A stretch of DNA of 64,000 nucleotides from JAGBWK01 sp964544595 (GCA_964544595.1 CAZJBM010000013.1:1-64000); one strand, 5' to 3'; shown: positions 1-9,004, counted from the first letter of the stretch. Numbers and translations: made by a program. The notes: a model not told the origin generated them from the sequence alone.

Positions 1-37
1 GGTTAATGTTTAACCCGTCCAACTTTTGGGGTGCACT

Positions 38-230
38 TCACATGGAGCAGCCTCCCAAGCCACCATCGCAAGCAGCTGTGTGACAAGCGAATATGGAGCG
101 TGGGGCTTCAGCCCCGCGAAAGAGAAACAACCCCTGCACCACCCGCCAGTAGGGCTGCTTCATGGAGCAGCCTCAACCACTCAGATAACATCCTATAAAT
201 CAAGAGACTGTTCCATGAAGCAGCCCTACT
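38..230. repeat. Composite hairpin repeat, copy A
   Basis: Bases 1-369 hold no convincing gene; the short open frames there have no family resemblance. This part contains several hairpins: GGGGCTTCAGCCCC at 103-116, preceded by ATATGGAGCG, and GGCTGCTTCATGGAGCAGCC at 153-172. A second block with the same order of parts (hairpin, ATATGGAGCGTGGGG, CAACCC, CACCCCTG, GGGCTG hairpin) lies at 19568-19796. The shared order shows a dispersed intergenic element rather than chance palindromes. Its function is unknown; it could be a REP-like element or a structured RNA. Confidence 0.6.
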
Positions 231-253
231 GTTTGACGTTACGCTAACGCATC

Positions 254-305
254 GTTTCTCATCCGCACGCCTAAAGGCACGCGCTCCATATCTGCTTGCC
301 ACACA
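254..305 (-). repeat. Inverted partial copy of the composite hairpin repeat
   Basis: Read on the minus strand this segment gives TGTGTGGCAAGC, then ATATGGAGCG, a hairpin (GCCTTTAGGC) and GAGAAAC. The plus-strand block at 78-128 has the same order with a different hairpin sequence (GGGGCTTCAGCCCC). The two stems differ in sequence but both pair, which suggests that the structure is what is kept. Confidence 0.5.
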
Positions 306-369
306 AATGTTTGACGTTTCACCAACGCTCTAAAAGAAGAATCGTGGAATATCTTAAAAACCGTAATCA

Positions 370-1059
370 TTATAAGATAAGCGAAATGTTTATCTTCTCC
401 TCATTGGGGCAGTTAACAATTCGACATCCGGGCCTATCTATTAATATTGTGTCATAGTTCCCAAACTGCTCCATGAAAGCGTAACTATACGTATTTAATG
501 CAGTAAGATTTGTCATCAGAAAAGTAGTGTCGGGAACCGTTACTTTCTTTATCTTAACTTTATTGCTCAATTCAGTGTTACAAAACAATTTACCGGGAAA
601 TGCCCCGGAAAATGAATCCCTGTTGAATTTGATTATAAAATCTTTCTTTATTTTCCCATCTTCACGATGGCGATATACCGAATAATTGCCGACTCTTATA
701 CTATCGATATAGTCGGTATATGAAACATTTTCAAATGTAATTAAGTGTGTGTTTTCTTTGTCTATTATTTGGTAAAAGCTTATAAGATAACACAGAGGCC
801 GCGTATCGGCAGCTAAACTGTCAATTATCGACTTAAATGCCGATTGTTCAGGATTACTCCGCAGTTCAGCTTTAGACAGTTCAATTATCGTGTCATAATC
901 TTTGCCCGCTTTGTCTTTCAATATCAACTCAATTAAGTCATTTTCGTTATCTACTAATTGTTCTAATTTGTATTCGGCATATATTACGTCTGGTAGGGAA
1001 TTTGGCAGTACGACTGTTGACAAGATGAATATTATGAAGCATAAGGTCTTTGTCCTCAT
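370..1059 (-). CDS. Exported protein of unknown function, AT-rich
   Basis: A 229-residue protein. Residues 1-28 form a signal peptide (MRTK, then a hydrophobic run ending near VIYA), so it is probably periplasmic or surface exposed. The remainder is a soluble mixed alpha/beta chain with no motif I recognise. There is no lipobox cysteine after the hydrophobic segment. Its codons are much richer in A and T than those of murI or trpS next door, which suggests recent acquisition. It stands alone, with a repeat-rich region downstream and a TAAGTAAGTATCG-family repeat upstream at 1127-1151. No function is offered. Confidence 0.6.
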   Translation of the reverse strand: MRTKTLCFIIFILSTVVLPNSLPDVIYAEYKLEQLVDNENDLIELILKDKAGKDYDTIIELSKAELRSNPEQSAFKSIIDSLAADTRPLCYLISFYQIIDKENTHLITFENVSYTDYIDSIRVGNYSVYRHREDGKIKKDFIIKFNRDSFSGAFPGKLFCNTELSNKVKIKKVTVPDTTFLMTNLTALNTYSYAFMEQFGNYDTILIDRPGCRIVNCPNEEKINISLIL

Positions 1060-1126
1060 AAATCAGTATCGTAAATTTCTTTCTATTAAGATTCGAGATT
1101 GATAATAGTAAAATCGAAGATTGGTT

Positions 1127-1151
1127 TAAACTAACCTTCGATACTTACTTA
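1127..1151 (-). repeat. TAAGTAAGTATCG-family intergenic repeat
   Basis: On the plus strand it reads TAAACTAACCTTCGATACTT followed by ACTTA, the reverse complement of the family form TAAGTAAGTATCGAAAATTA with two changes. It lies between the stop of murI (1183) and the start of the 370-1059 gene. Other copies are at 26045, 36645, 36670, 36810, 47510, 50693 and 54153. Confidence 0.6.
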
Positions 1152-1182
1152 GTACCTTAGTTTTGTTATTGAAAACACGGGC

Positions 1183-2019
1183 TTAGAGGAAAACTTGGGT
1201 CGCTTCAACATCGTCGTGAAGAAACAGCGAGGCCATCGATGAGAATTTGGCGGGGTTTTCGGTGGTAAGATAGCGACACTCGCCCCCCCGCTCAAGGCGC
1301 GAGTCGATTTCGGGATGACGTTTCAGGTATGAAATCAGGCTGTTGGCGGCTATGGTGCCTTGAACCACAAGTTCGACCCCCGCGGGGAGATATTGACGTA
1401 TCTTCTTCTCCAAAAGGGGATAATGGGTGCACGCGAGAACTATGGTGTCGATTGCGGGATCCTCCGCCATAAGGCGATCGATTTCCTGCTTTATGAAGTA
1501 GTCAGCGCCGGGACTGTCGGCCTCGCCGTTCTCCACGAGGGGCACCCACATCGGGCAAGCATGGCCGGTTGCTTTAAAGCCGGGATAGAGCTTGGCGATC
1601 TCGATGTTGTACGATCCGCTCTGTATGGTGCCCGGAGTGCCGAATATACCCACATGGCCGCTGCGCGTCAACGACCCGATACGCTCCACCGTAGGAAGTA
1701 TCACGCCGAGCACGCGGCGGGTAGGATCAGCCGAGTTGACGAGGTCGGTTTGCTGAATTGTGCGCAACGCCTTGGCTGAGGCCGTGTTGCAGCCGAGGAT
1801 TATCAGAGGACACCCCTCATCCCAGAGCCTGCGCACGGCTTCGGAGGTGAAACGGTAGACCACGTCAAACGAGCGGTTGCCGTAAGGGGCGCGGGCATTG
1901 TCGCCGAGGTAAACGTAGTTGTATTGCGGCAGCAGCGAGCGGAGTCCGCGAAGTATCGTAAGGCCGCCGTAACCGGAGTCAAACACTCCGATCGGGCCAA
2001 TTTTTGCGCTTTGTTTCAT
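1183..2019 (-). CDS. murI: Glutamate racemase MurI
   Basis: Converts L-glutamate to D-glutamate for peptidoglycan, in the cytoplasm, without a cofactor. The 278-residue form starting MKQSAKIGPIGVFDSG fits the family length; a longer reading from 2211 would add 64 residues that overlap trpS and look like non-coding sequence. Visible motifs are the N-terminal FDSGYGG, the first catalytic cysteine in LGCNTASAK and the second in LACTHYP. It is divergent from trpS, and the two share an intergenic region of about 80 bp. A TAACTTTA element on the minus strand (2047-2040) is a weak -7 candidate without a clear -33. Confidence 0.96.
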   Translation of the reverse strand: MKQSAKIGPIGVFDSGYGGLTILRGLRSLLPQYNYVYLGDNARAPYGNRSFDVVYRFTSEAVRRLWDEGCPLIILGCNTASAKALRTIQQTDLVNSADPTRRVLGVILPTVERIGSLTRSGHVGIFGTPGTIQSGSYNIEIAKLYPGFKATGHACPMWVPLVENGEADSPGADYFIKQEIDRLMAEDPAIDTIVLACTHYPLLEKKIRQYLPAGVELVVQGTIAANSLISYLKRHPEIDSRLERGGECRYLTTENPAKFSSMASLFLHDDVEATQVFL

Positions 2020-2098
2020 TTTGACTTGTAAAAATCGCGTAAAGTTACAAAATTTCGCTAATTTCGCGGTATTAAGTAACATAAAAACCGACACGACT

Positions 2099-3181
2099 AT
2101 GGAAAAAATAATACTCACGGGCGACCGCCCTACCGGGAAGCTCCATTTAGGGCACTTCGTAGGCTCGCTCGCCCGCCGCGTCGAGCTCCAGAACTCAGGT
2201 AAATTCGACAAAATCTATGTGATGATCGCCGACGCGCAGGCCCTTACCGACAATGCCGATAACCCCGAGAAGGTGCGTCAGAACGTAATCGAAGTGGCTC
2301 TCGACTACCTTTCGGTAGGTATCGACCCCGAGAAGACCACTATCTTCATCCAGTCGCAAGTGCCTGAACTGACCGAACTTGCCTTCTACTACATGAATCT
2401 CGTGACCGTAGCGCGAGTGCAGCGTAACCCTACCGTCAAGACCGAGATCAAGATGCGCAATTTTGAGCAAAGCATACCCGTAGGCTTCTTCTGCTACCCT
2501 GTCAGCCAAGCGTCAGACATTACCGCGTTCAAGGCTACGACAGTGCCCGTAGGAGAGGATCAGGCCCCGATGATAGAGCTAACCCGCGAAATCGTAGCCC
2601 GATTCAACAACATTTACGGCCCGACGCTCGTAGAGCCCGAAATACTCCTCCCCGACAACGCAGCCTGCCTGCGCCTGCCCGGCACCGACGGCAAAGCCAA
2701 GATGAGCAAGAGCCTCGGCAACTGCATCTACCTCTCCGACACCCCCAAAGAGGTTGCCAAAAAGGTTAAGAGCATGTATACCGACCCGCTCCACCTCAAC
2801 ATCGACGACCCCGGCCACCTCGAAGGCAACTGCCCCTTCATCTACCTCGACGCCTTCGCTTCCGACGAGCAGATCGCCCGCTATGCTCCCGACTTCGGCA
2901 CCCTGCAGAACCTTAAGGACCGCTACGTGGCCGGCGGTGTAGGCGACGGAACGGTGAAAAAACTTCTGATCAACGTGCTTGAGGAGTATCTCGCCCCGAT
3001 ACGCGAACGCCGCAAGCACTATGAGCAGAACATACCATTGGTCTATGAAATTCTGAAAAAGGGCTCCGAGAAAGCCCGCGAAGCAGCTGCCAAAACCCTC
3101 GACGAAGTCCGCGCGGCCATGAAAATCAACTATTTCGACGACCTCGACCTCATCAAGTCGCAAGCCGAGAAATACAAATAA
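2099..3181 (+). CDS. trpS: Tryptophan--tRNA ligase
   Basis: Class I aminoacyl-tRNA synthetase that charges tRNA-Trp. The start at 2099 (MEKIILTGDRPTG) gives 360 residues, in line with the family; an upstream in-frame start at 2021 would add 26 residues running back into the murI start. The HIGH-type signature appears as KLHLGHFVG near the N-terminus and the KMSKS loop is intact, followed by SLGN. A TAATTTCG element at 2059-2066 is a possible -7 site. The gene ends just before a bidirectional terminator at 3213-3255. Confidence 0.97.
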   Translation: MEKIILTGDRPTGKLHLGHFVGSLARRVELQNSGKFDKIYVMIADAQALTDNADNPEKVRQNVIEVALDYLSVGIDPEKTTIFIQSQVPELTELAFYYMNLVTVARVQRNPTVKTEIKMRNFEQSIPVGFFCYPVSQASDITAFKATTVPVGEDQAPMIELTREIVARFNNIYGPTLVEPEILLPDNAACLRLPGTDGKAKMSKSLGNCIYLSDTPKEVAKKVKSMYTDPLHLNIDDPGHLEGNCPFIYLDAFASDEQIARYAPDFGTLQNLKDRYVAGGVGDGTVKKLLINVLEEYLAPIRERRKHYEQNIPLVYEILKKGSEKAREAAAKTLDEVRAAMKINYFDDLDLIKSQAEKYK

Positions 3182-3212
3182 TCGCCCTGATTATCAGCAA
3201 TACACGCGTTAT

Positions 3213-3255
3213 AAAACCGCAGTAGACGGAGATCCATTTCGCCTACTGCGGTTTT
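3213..3255. terminator. Bidirectional terminator between trpS and the lipoprotein gene
   Basis: The inverted repeat AAAACCGCAGTAG (3213-3225) and CTACTGCGGTTTT (3243-3255) has an A-run on one side and a T-run on the other, so it can end transcription of the convergent genes on both sides. Confidence 0.85.
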
Positions 3256-3257
3256 CC

Positions 3258-5429
3258 TTATCTGAAAATCCTTATAGCGGTAGGTATCACCATATTGGCA
3301 TCGTCCTCCTCGGGGGTGGTCGATCCGCTCGCTCCGGGAGTGAGATAATCGATCGACAGCTTGTTGACGCCCTCGCTGAGATACACCGGCAACGGCAGCG
3401 ACTCGCCTTTGAATTCCCACCATTTGGTGTCGGGCGTCCAGCTTTTGCGCGGGAGCTGCGGAAGCACAAACAGGCCCCGGAGATCATCGTCGACAGCAAG
3501 CGTCCTGAACGCGTATTTCATGCCCGGATTCACTATCCCAAGGCCGTCAAGATAAACTATCTGCACATAGTATAGCCCCTCTTCCTTAGCGCGATAGGTG
3601 AATTTCAGCGACGAATTATGGTAGCGCGTGCTCTCTACGAACGATTCGGGCGAAGGCACGGCGCGCGCGTTGCGCTTCTTGTCGGCGATGATATGGTTGA
3701 AAATCTTTGTGCCTGTCTGCCCGATTTTCACCGGATTGACCGTCGACACGCACGCCGACGGAACGACGCTGTAGGCCGGGGCAGCCATTCCCGCGACACT
3801 ATCGTCGGCAAGAGGAACGAAGCTGTAGAAGGTCGCGTTGCTTACAGAGGGATTCAATTGGAAGTGATTACCTTGATTTTGATGAGTTTGCTCGCCGTCG
3901 ATATAGATATTGTACTTATCGTATCTACCGAGATTCAGCTCGCGGGGGTCGTCGGCGCAGAGGGTTGCGGGCTGGGAATAAGGCAACTTCACCGGCTCGG
4001 AAAACCTTACGCCGGAGGGGGTCCGCGAGTAGCCTGCCAGCGTGATTTTCAGCGTGTGGTTGCCCTTAAGAGTCGACGGAATCGAGGCTGATTCAATCAG
4101 CTCGTCGTCGAGCATCACGGTCGAGATAACGTCGCCGTAGCCCGAAATGGCGATATCGAGCGTCGCGTCGCGGTATTTGAAATTCTTAAGGCGATGATCG
4201 TCGCCAAACTCCTGCGGCACGAACGGAGCGAAGCGCAGCGCATCCTCCTCCAATTGTATGCCGAACAGGGAGCGGAGCGTAGCGCCTCGGAAAAGACCTG
4301 CGACAGCCGAGTTGTCGATACAACGGCGCGCCAAAAGCGAATACGCGTAGTTGAACGCCTTCGCGTTGCGCACCTTGGCAGCCGCGGCCGCCCAAAGCGC
4401 CGTGGCGAGGTCGACACGTTCGCGCGAGGGCGCGGATTTGGCCGAAAGCGGATAGAAGGGGTATATCTGCAAATAGCCGCAGGGGGAGTTCTTGATAAGG
4501 CGCTCCGCGGCCGCTTCCGAAACCGACCCTGCGAGCACCGCGGCCGCCTGGGCCAGATTATCGACCGCATCGAGCTGTATCGGGTAAGGCCATTGATACA
4601 ACATCTCTGAGAAGCTGCTGCGGCGGGGATTCCACAAATATGTTTCGAGGGCTACGGCGAGCGAGTCGCGCAACTCTGCCGCAAGCTCGGTCTTGAGCGA
4701 TATGTAGTCGTAGGCGGTAACTCGGTCGGCGTTGACGCTGAAACAGTAGATCGAGGCCACGTCGGCCACATTCATCAGCGAGTCGCAGCGGTAGTTGACC
4801 GCCGTCCGCGTAGCCCCTCTGAAGAGGTTGACCGCGGGATCAAATGTAAGGTAACGTTCGCGTCGCAATATCGACATCAGGTCGGCGGCATTGCTGTTGC
4901 GCCATTCGTAATCGCCTGTAGCGTAATAGATTTCGCGCGCCGGCAACGCCCAATCGACCGATGCCGCCATAATAGGCCTCTGATAAGGCTTATCGGCGTT
5001 GGATTTCTCCTTCTCGATCCATTGCCTCAACGCAGCCTTTGACGAGTCGGGGTTGCACAGCACGTCGTAGACATACAGTCGATAGGGCAACGTCGACTCG
5101 TCGCCGTCGACAGCTGGCGCTCCTGTCGATTGCATCCCGCCGTTAAAGAGCAGATTAATCAGACGGTCGCTCCCCTCCATAGACATGGCGTCGGGGTCGA
5201 CAGGCTTTATCGGCGTTCTCACTAATCCTCCCCCATCGATCACTTCGTAACTGTCATCGCCGCAGCGAAGCTGGAAGTTCAAATCAAAGGCCGAGTCGGG
5301 ATAAAACGCGAACTCCTCAAATGAATATATGGCGCCTTCATATTCAGGATGCTTTTCGCCGCACGCCCATAATGCGGTCAGCATCAAGGCCATGAGCGGA
5401 AATATCGAATATTTGCGCCACGTATTCAT
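3258..5429 (-). CDS. Six-hairpin glycosidase-like lipoprotein
   Basis: A 723-residue exported lipoprotein: residues 1-22 are a signal sequence and the lipobox ends LWAC, with Cys23 the lipidation site. The central part (about 130-430) alternates helix-rich segments and ends with a SLFGI...ALRFAPFVPQ stretch typical of (alpha/alpha)6 glycosidases of the MGH1/GH63-like group. The C-terminal third is beta-rich and resembles a carbohydrate-binding or galactose-binding module. The substrate is not evident and I cannot name the catalytic acids. It is the last gene of a probable operon, 6 bp after the YARHG gene, and stops just before a strong terminator. The function is inferred from overall shape. 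Confidence 0.6.
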   Translation of the reverse strand: MNTWRKYSIFPLMALMLTALWACGEKHPEYEGAIYSFEEFAFYPDSAFDLNFQLRCGDDSYEVIDGGGLVRTPIKPVDPDAMSMEGSDRLINLLFNGGMQSTGAPAVDGDESTLPYRLYVYDVLCNPDSSKAALRQWIEKEKSNADKPYQRPIMAASVDWALPAREIYYATGDYEWRNSNAADLMSILRRERYLTFDPAVNLFRGATRTAVNYRCDSLMNVADVASIYCFSVNADRVTAYDYISLKTELAAELRDSLAVALETYLWNPRRSSFSEMLYQWPYPIQLDAVDNLAQAAAVLAGSVSEAAAERLIKNSPCGYLQIYPFYPLSAKSAPSRERVDLATALWAAAAAKVRNAKAFNYAYSLLARRCIDNSAVAGLFRGATLRSLFGIQLEEDALRFAPFVPQEFGDDHRLKNFKYRDATLDIAISGYGDVISTVMLDDELIESASIPSTLKGNHTLKITLAGYSRTPSGVRFSEPVKLPYSQPATLCADDPRELNLGRYDKYNIYIDGEQTHQNQGNHFQLNPSVSNATFYSFVPLADDSVAGMAAPAYSVVPSACVSTVNPVKIGQTGTKIFNHIIADKKRNARAVPSPESFVESTRYHNSSLKFTYRAKEEGLYYVQIVYLDGLGIVNPGMKYAFRTLAVDDDLRGLFVLPQLPRKSWTPDTKWWEFKGESLPLPVYLSEGVNKLSIDYLTPGASGSTTPEEDDANMVIPTAIRIFR

Positions 5430-5435
5430 CGATAA

Positions 5436-6101
5436 TCATTTTAAATACTTTTCGATAAGCTTAATGTTAGCCTTCTCTACGGTCGATAGCTTGCTGTCGG
5501 GGCGGTCGGCTGTGGTCGGTTGATACCACTTATAAGCCTTGAATTGGTTTTTGGTGCGAGCGTCGGGGAAGTCATACCCATGTCGGGCATATATGAAGTT
5601 TTTGAGCTTAATCAGCTCGGTTTGAGATTTACCGCTGAGATCGGAGTCGGTTAGAAGCACGTGGCAAGCCCAGTCTGACTCATCGTCGGTGTAAGAGGGC
5701 TCGTCGGTCGGTATATCCACCATCTCCCCCTCGCCCGGCTCATGCTGGCCGTTGTATATATACTCCGACTCCTCGGCCTCGCCTCCGAATAAGCGGTCGT
5801 AACCTCCGCATAAAAGGTACGCGGCCCCGCCGACCACTACCACAGCGCCCGCGATGATTGCCGCCAAGGCGCCTCCGCTCAATTTACGCCGCGGGGGCAG
5901 GTCGTCATTCCCCGCCTCTGCGTTCTCCTCAAGCGGCTCTGTCGCGTAGTCCTCCTCGTCGTCGTCGACAATCTCGGTGTCGGGGCTGTCGTCGGGAAAA
6001 ATATCGGTCGCGGGATTATCGTCGACATCCAGAGCGTGGCCGCAATTATGGCAAAAGCGGGCATTTTCGTCGTTGTAATGATTACATTTTGGGCAAATCA
6101 T
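5436..6101 (-). CDS. Zinc-ribbon, single-membrane-span protein with C-terminal YARHG domain
   Basis: A 221-residue protein with three parts. Residues 1-24 are a zinc ribbon with two Cys pairs (CPKC and CHNC). An acidic linker follows, then a transmembrane helix at about 78-98 (GGALAAIIAG onward). The C-terminal ~60 residues are a YARHG domain, visible as FIYARHGYDF and KWYQP. The expected topology puts the zinc ribbon in the cytoplasm and YARHG in the periplasm. A paralogue with the same plan (7031-7633) lies on the other side of the M15 peptidase gene. The YARHG domain is generally assumed to act in the cell envelope; its ligand is unknown. Confidence 0.8.
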   Translation of the reverse strand: MICPKCNHYNDENARFCHNCGHALDVDDNPATDIFPDDSPDTEIVDDDEEDYATEPLEENAEAGNDDLPPRRKLSGGALAAIIAGAVVVVGGAAYLLCGGYDRLFGGEAEESEYIYNGQHEPGEGEMVDIPTDEPSYTDDESDWACHVLLTDSDLSGKSQTELIKLKNFIYARHGYDFPDARTKNQFKAYKWYQPTTADRPDSKLSTVEKANIKLIEKYLK

Positions 6102-6176
6102 AAGCTATTTTTACGTTTAAATCCGTTTTAAATGCGTTTAAATTTAGTTTTTGTGATGATTTTACGCGCAAATTAG

Positions 6177-7034
6177 TCACTTTTTTTGGCTCAATTTCGC
6201 GAAAGCGAGGATCTCAGGGCGATACTCAAAGTGCATCGTATCGTAATGATACCACGCGCCGCCCCATATAAACCCATGCTTCTCGAATATTTTCACCAAT
6301 TCGATCGGTATCTTATTGGCATAGCTGATCTTGTCGGTCTCAGCGGCCCCTTTGTGATCCCAAAGCCAGTAATTGGAATGTGGAACAGCGATGTCAAAGG
6401 CGACGCCGTAGCTATGCGCGCTCAATCGGTTGGCCCCTCTGACGTTACGCCAGTAGAACGTACCTGAGCTGTCAAGGTATTTGCGTAGCTCGGGGTGCGC
6501 GGCCATTTCTTTATTGACTGCCGCGAGGCTGTCGGCCGCGCCGTTGACCGAAGTGAACTTGACTTTACCGTTAAGCCACGGCACGTCGACCAGTTTCGAG
6601 CGAACGGCTCCCTCGCTGTTTCCGTACATCTTTTTGAAGAGCGCCTCTGACCGCGAACGCCCGGCATCGGCAAGATATTCCGGCTTACCGCCAGCCGTGT
6701 AGGCCGTGTAAAACATATCTTCGAGGTCGGAGTTATCTAGCATTGTGGCGAAATCCTTCTCGCGACCGTCATCGTAGACCATGCGGGTGCCGTCGTTAAA
6801 GACTATCTCGTTATCTTCGTAGCCTTTAATGAAATCGGGATATGCCGAGATGAGAGCCTGCGCTCCCTCTGGAATTGACTCCTCGACTTCCACCTCGGCC
6901 TCAGCAGCCTCCTCGACAACGGGATTGGCGCTTTCGGCCGACGAGGGCGACGATGGGGAGGTAGAGCACGCTACGAGCATGGTCAAAACCGCCCCCGACA
7001 ATATCGCGTTGAGATTCACCGGCTTAATCATCAT
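6177..7034 (-). CDS. M15-family (VanY/CwlK-like) peptidoglycan peptidase, lipoprotein
   Basis: A 285-residue exported lipoprotein; the lipobox is LVAC near residue 23, followed by a Ser/Pro/Glu-rich linker. The C-terminal part is an M15 zinc peptidase: SAHSYGVAFD supplies His207 and Asp214, and the TMHFEY motif supplies His268. M15C enzymes cut peptide cross-bridges or stems in peptidoglycan, and this one should act in the periplasm. Its start codon overlaps the stop of the upstream zinc-ribbon/YARHG gene by 4 bp, so the two are probably translationally coupled. This pairs a wall peptidase with putative envelope sensors. Confidence 0.85.
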   Translation of the reverse strand: MMIKPVNLNAILSGAVLTMLVACSTSPSSPSSAESANPVVEEAAEAEVEVEESIPEGAQALISAYPDFIKGYEDNEIVFNDGTRMVYDDGREKDFATMLDNSDLEDMFYTAYTAGGKPEYLADAGRSRSEALFKKMYGNSEGAVRSKLVDVPWLNGKVKFTSVNGAADSLAAVNKEMAAHPELRKYLDSSGTFYWRNVRGANRLSAHSYGVAFDIAVPHSNYWLWDHKGAAETDKISYANKIPIELVKIFEKHGFIWGGAWYHYDTMHFEYRPEILAFAKLSQKK

Positions 7035-7633
7035 TCAAATCTTTTTATCATCTGGATATTATAATTTTCAACATCAGTGAACTCCGATTGAGGGATATTG
7101 GAGCGCATCGGCGTATACCATGGGAACTGGCTGAAGTGAGCGGTAAGATCGGCCGACTTAAATATATATCCCTTACGGGCGTAGATAGTGTTGCGCATCA
7201 GACGCAGCTCCGACGCGGGCACGCCGTATAAGTCTTCCTGCGAAAGATAGCGGTAGCAAACCATGTCGGTGTAATCGGTCAATCCGTTATCGTAAGCCTC
7301 ATCAACCTCCACGACCTCCTCGGTGGCCGGAATCGGAGTGGGTGTTTGCGCCGGTTTACCCGGCACGAGCCACAGCACTACGGCTGCGGCGATTCCGCCG
7401 GCGATAATCATCGCGAGCGCCACGTAGATCCATGTGGGCACGCCCTTTGATTGCTGGGGCGTCTGAGCCATGCGGCCGTTGCCGAGGGGCACGGTGCCCG
7501 GGCCGTGTTGGCCGGGCCACTGAGCGCCTTGCGGGCCGTTGTTGAAGCCTCCGCCCTGTATCAAAGCCGCGCCGCATTTCGGGCAGAAGGCGGAGCCGGC
7601 GGGGATTTCAGCCCCGCAATGTACGCATTTCAT
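7031..7633 (-). CDS. Zinc-ribbon, single-membrane-span protein with C-terminal YARHG domain (paralogue)
   Basis: A 200-residue protein with the same plan as 5436-6101. It has an N-terminal zinc ribbon (MKCVHCGAEIPAG, FCPKCGAAL), a Gly/Gln/Pro-rich linker, and a transmembrane helix at about 68-92 (TWIYVALAMII onward). The C-terminal YARHG domain has IYARKGY in place of YARHG and FPWYTP. It begins 20 bp after the stop of the C1 peptidase gene and overlaps the M15 gene by 4 bp. Duplication of this architecture within one operon suggests a two-receptor arrangement, but that is inference. Confidence 0.8.
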   Translation of the reverse strand: MKCVHCGAEIPAGSAFCPKCGAALIQGGGFNNGPQGAQWPGQHGPGTVPLGNGRMAQTPQQSKGVPTWIYVALAMIIAGGIAAAVVLWLVPGKPAQTPTPIPATEEVVEVDEAYDNGLTDYTDMVCYRYLSQEDLYGVPASELRLMRNTIYARKGYIFKSADLTAHFSQFPWYTPMRSNIPQSEFTDVENYNIQMIKRFE

Positions 7634-7653
7634 CTTTGCAAGAGTTTAATGGT

Positions 7654-8874
7654 TTACTTAATGTTGAGTTTTTTGCGCAAGTCCTTGGGAAGAGCGTCTT
7701 TGTTGACATAGATGTCGAGGGTCTTCGCGAGGAAATAAGGCTCTGAAACATAGAGGTAGCCACCGTAAACCTGGTTGGTGTCCCAAGAGTTTTTCACTTT
7801 ATAGTAGCGGTTGCCATTCTGATCGGTCGCGTAGCCCACTATTTCCATGCCGTGGTCGTCGGTGGTTTCCTGACGGTCAAACATCTCCTGACGTGATTCT
7901 TGAGTGACCTCGATCTCGTCGCAGGGGCCATCGATTTCAAACTGCTTGTCCTGACGCTCTTTGTCCGACAGTTTCACCCAGCGGGCAAGCTCAGTGCCTT
8001 CGAGCGACGAAACGTCGGTAGGCTTGGGCATCACAGCGTAGCCTTTCTTCCAGTTAAATCCCCCCTCGCTCACGTCGGCGCCCCATGCCACCGGATAGCC
8101 GTTCTCGACAGCGTAGTCAACCACAGCCTTGAGATCTTCCAAAGGCACATTCATGTAGTCTTCCCATAGCCAGTTGTCGGGCACTTCGAGAGCGAATCCC
8201 TGATAGAACGGATGATGGGTGAACGAGGTCAGACCAATATAGTTTTCAGGCTTGTAGGGCAATGAGGCGGCGTAGGTTTTCGGAGTGTATGTCACGCCGT
8301 CGACAGTGAAGGTCTCGGGATAATCGCCTAAATAAGCGTCGAGGATACCGGAGAAGCCTTTGCGCCATACGGTAGAGAGGCGCTTGCCGGGTTTTGATTT
8401 CACGGCATTGACATAGCCGGTCAGCACGGCGTCGAGCTCCGAGTGATCATGCTTATCCTCGCCGTAAAGTATGCCGGGATAGGCCGATTCGGGCACCGCG
8501 CCATATTTATCCCACACGTAGGGTATGTCGACCGACCCTCCCCCGGCAGCGAAATTAGCGTCGCCGTAGAGACGCACGTATCTTTCGGCCTTATCCTGAT
8601 AGCAATGTCTTACGGTGAACATCTCCGAAAGATCGACCTCTTTGCCGCTCATGCGGAGGATTTCATCCTCGACAAACGAATTTGTCGAGAAGCACCAGCA
8701 TGTGCCGCTACGGTTCTGGTCGCGCACGGGCGTGGTTTTGATCACCTTAACGTCGGTAAACACAAATCCCCCTGTGGAGTCGTTTTTTTCCTGAATCGAA
8801 TCGGCGGGAGCATCCTGAGCCACTGCGGCAACCGAGGCCGCGGCCATAAGCATGGTGCTGAATAATAGTTTCAT
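7654..8874 (-). CDS. Exported C1-family cysteine peptidase (PepC/bleomycin hydrolase-like)
   Basis: A 406-residue papain-fold peptidase. Residues 1-20 are a signal peptide ending AVAQ, so the enzyme is exported, unlike the cytosolic PepC of other phyla. The catalytic set is intact: Gln53 and Cys59 in RDQNRSGTCWCF, His341 in DDHGMEIVGYA and Asn362 in KNSWDTN. It is the first gene of a probable operon continuing into the zinc-ribbon/YARHG and M15 genes, and a good promoter lies about 100 bp upstream. A periplasmic aminopeptidase or peptide-trimming role fits the family. Confidence 0.88.
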   Translation of the reverse strand: MKLLFSTMLMAAASVAAVAQDAPADSIQEKNDSTGGFVFTDVKVIKTTPVRDQNRSGTCWCFSTNSFVEDEILRMSGKEVDLSEMFTVRHCYQDKAERYVRLYGDANFAAGGGSVDIPYVWDKYGAVPESAYPGILYGEDKHDHSELDAVLTGYVNAVKSKPGKRLSTVWRKGFSGILDAYLGDYPETFTVDGVTYTPKTYAASLPYKPENYIGLTSFTHHPFYQGFALEVPDNWLWEDYMNVPLEDLKAVVDYAVENGYPVAWGADVSEGGFNWKKGYAVMPKPTDVSSLEGTELARWVKLSDKERQDKQFEIDGPCDEIEVTQESRQEMFDRQETTDDHGMEIVGYATDQNGNRYYKVKNSWDTNQVYGGYLYVSEPYFLAKTLDIYVNKDALPKDLRKKLNIK

Positions 8875-8972
8875 AATGATAGGCAGTTTTAGAAATCAAT
8901 TCGGGTTACGGCGCTATGCGTTGTGTGGCATACGCGCGATTGGCCCGACACTGGATTAATTTATTCTGCCTA

Positions 8973-9004
8973 CAAAAATAGTCCTTTCGCCCGACAAATC
9001 CAAA
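8973..9004 (-). promoter_or_regulatory. Bacteroidetes-type promoter for the C1 peptidase operon
   Basis: On the minus strand, -33 TTTG (9004-9001) and -7 TATTTTTG (8980-8973) are separated by 20 bp, matching the Bacteroidetes consensus. The implied transcript start is about 90 nt upstream of the peptidase start codon. Confidence 0.65.

Noticed and set aside
1..302. Short open frames at the window start
   Set aside because: They cross the hairpin repeat on both strands and show no signal peptide, domain or sensible composition.
2020..2211. Longer N-terminus for glutamate racemase
   Set aside because: The extra 64 residues overlap trpS and are unlike the family; the start at 2019 gives the usual length.
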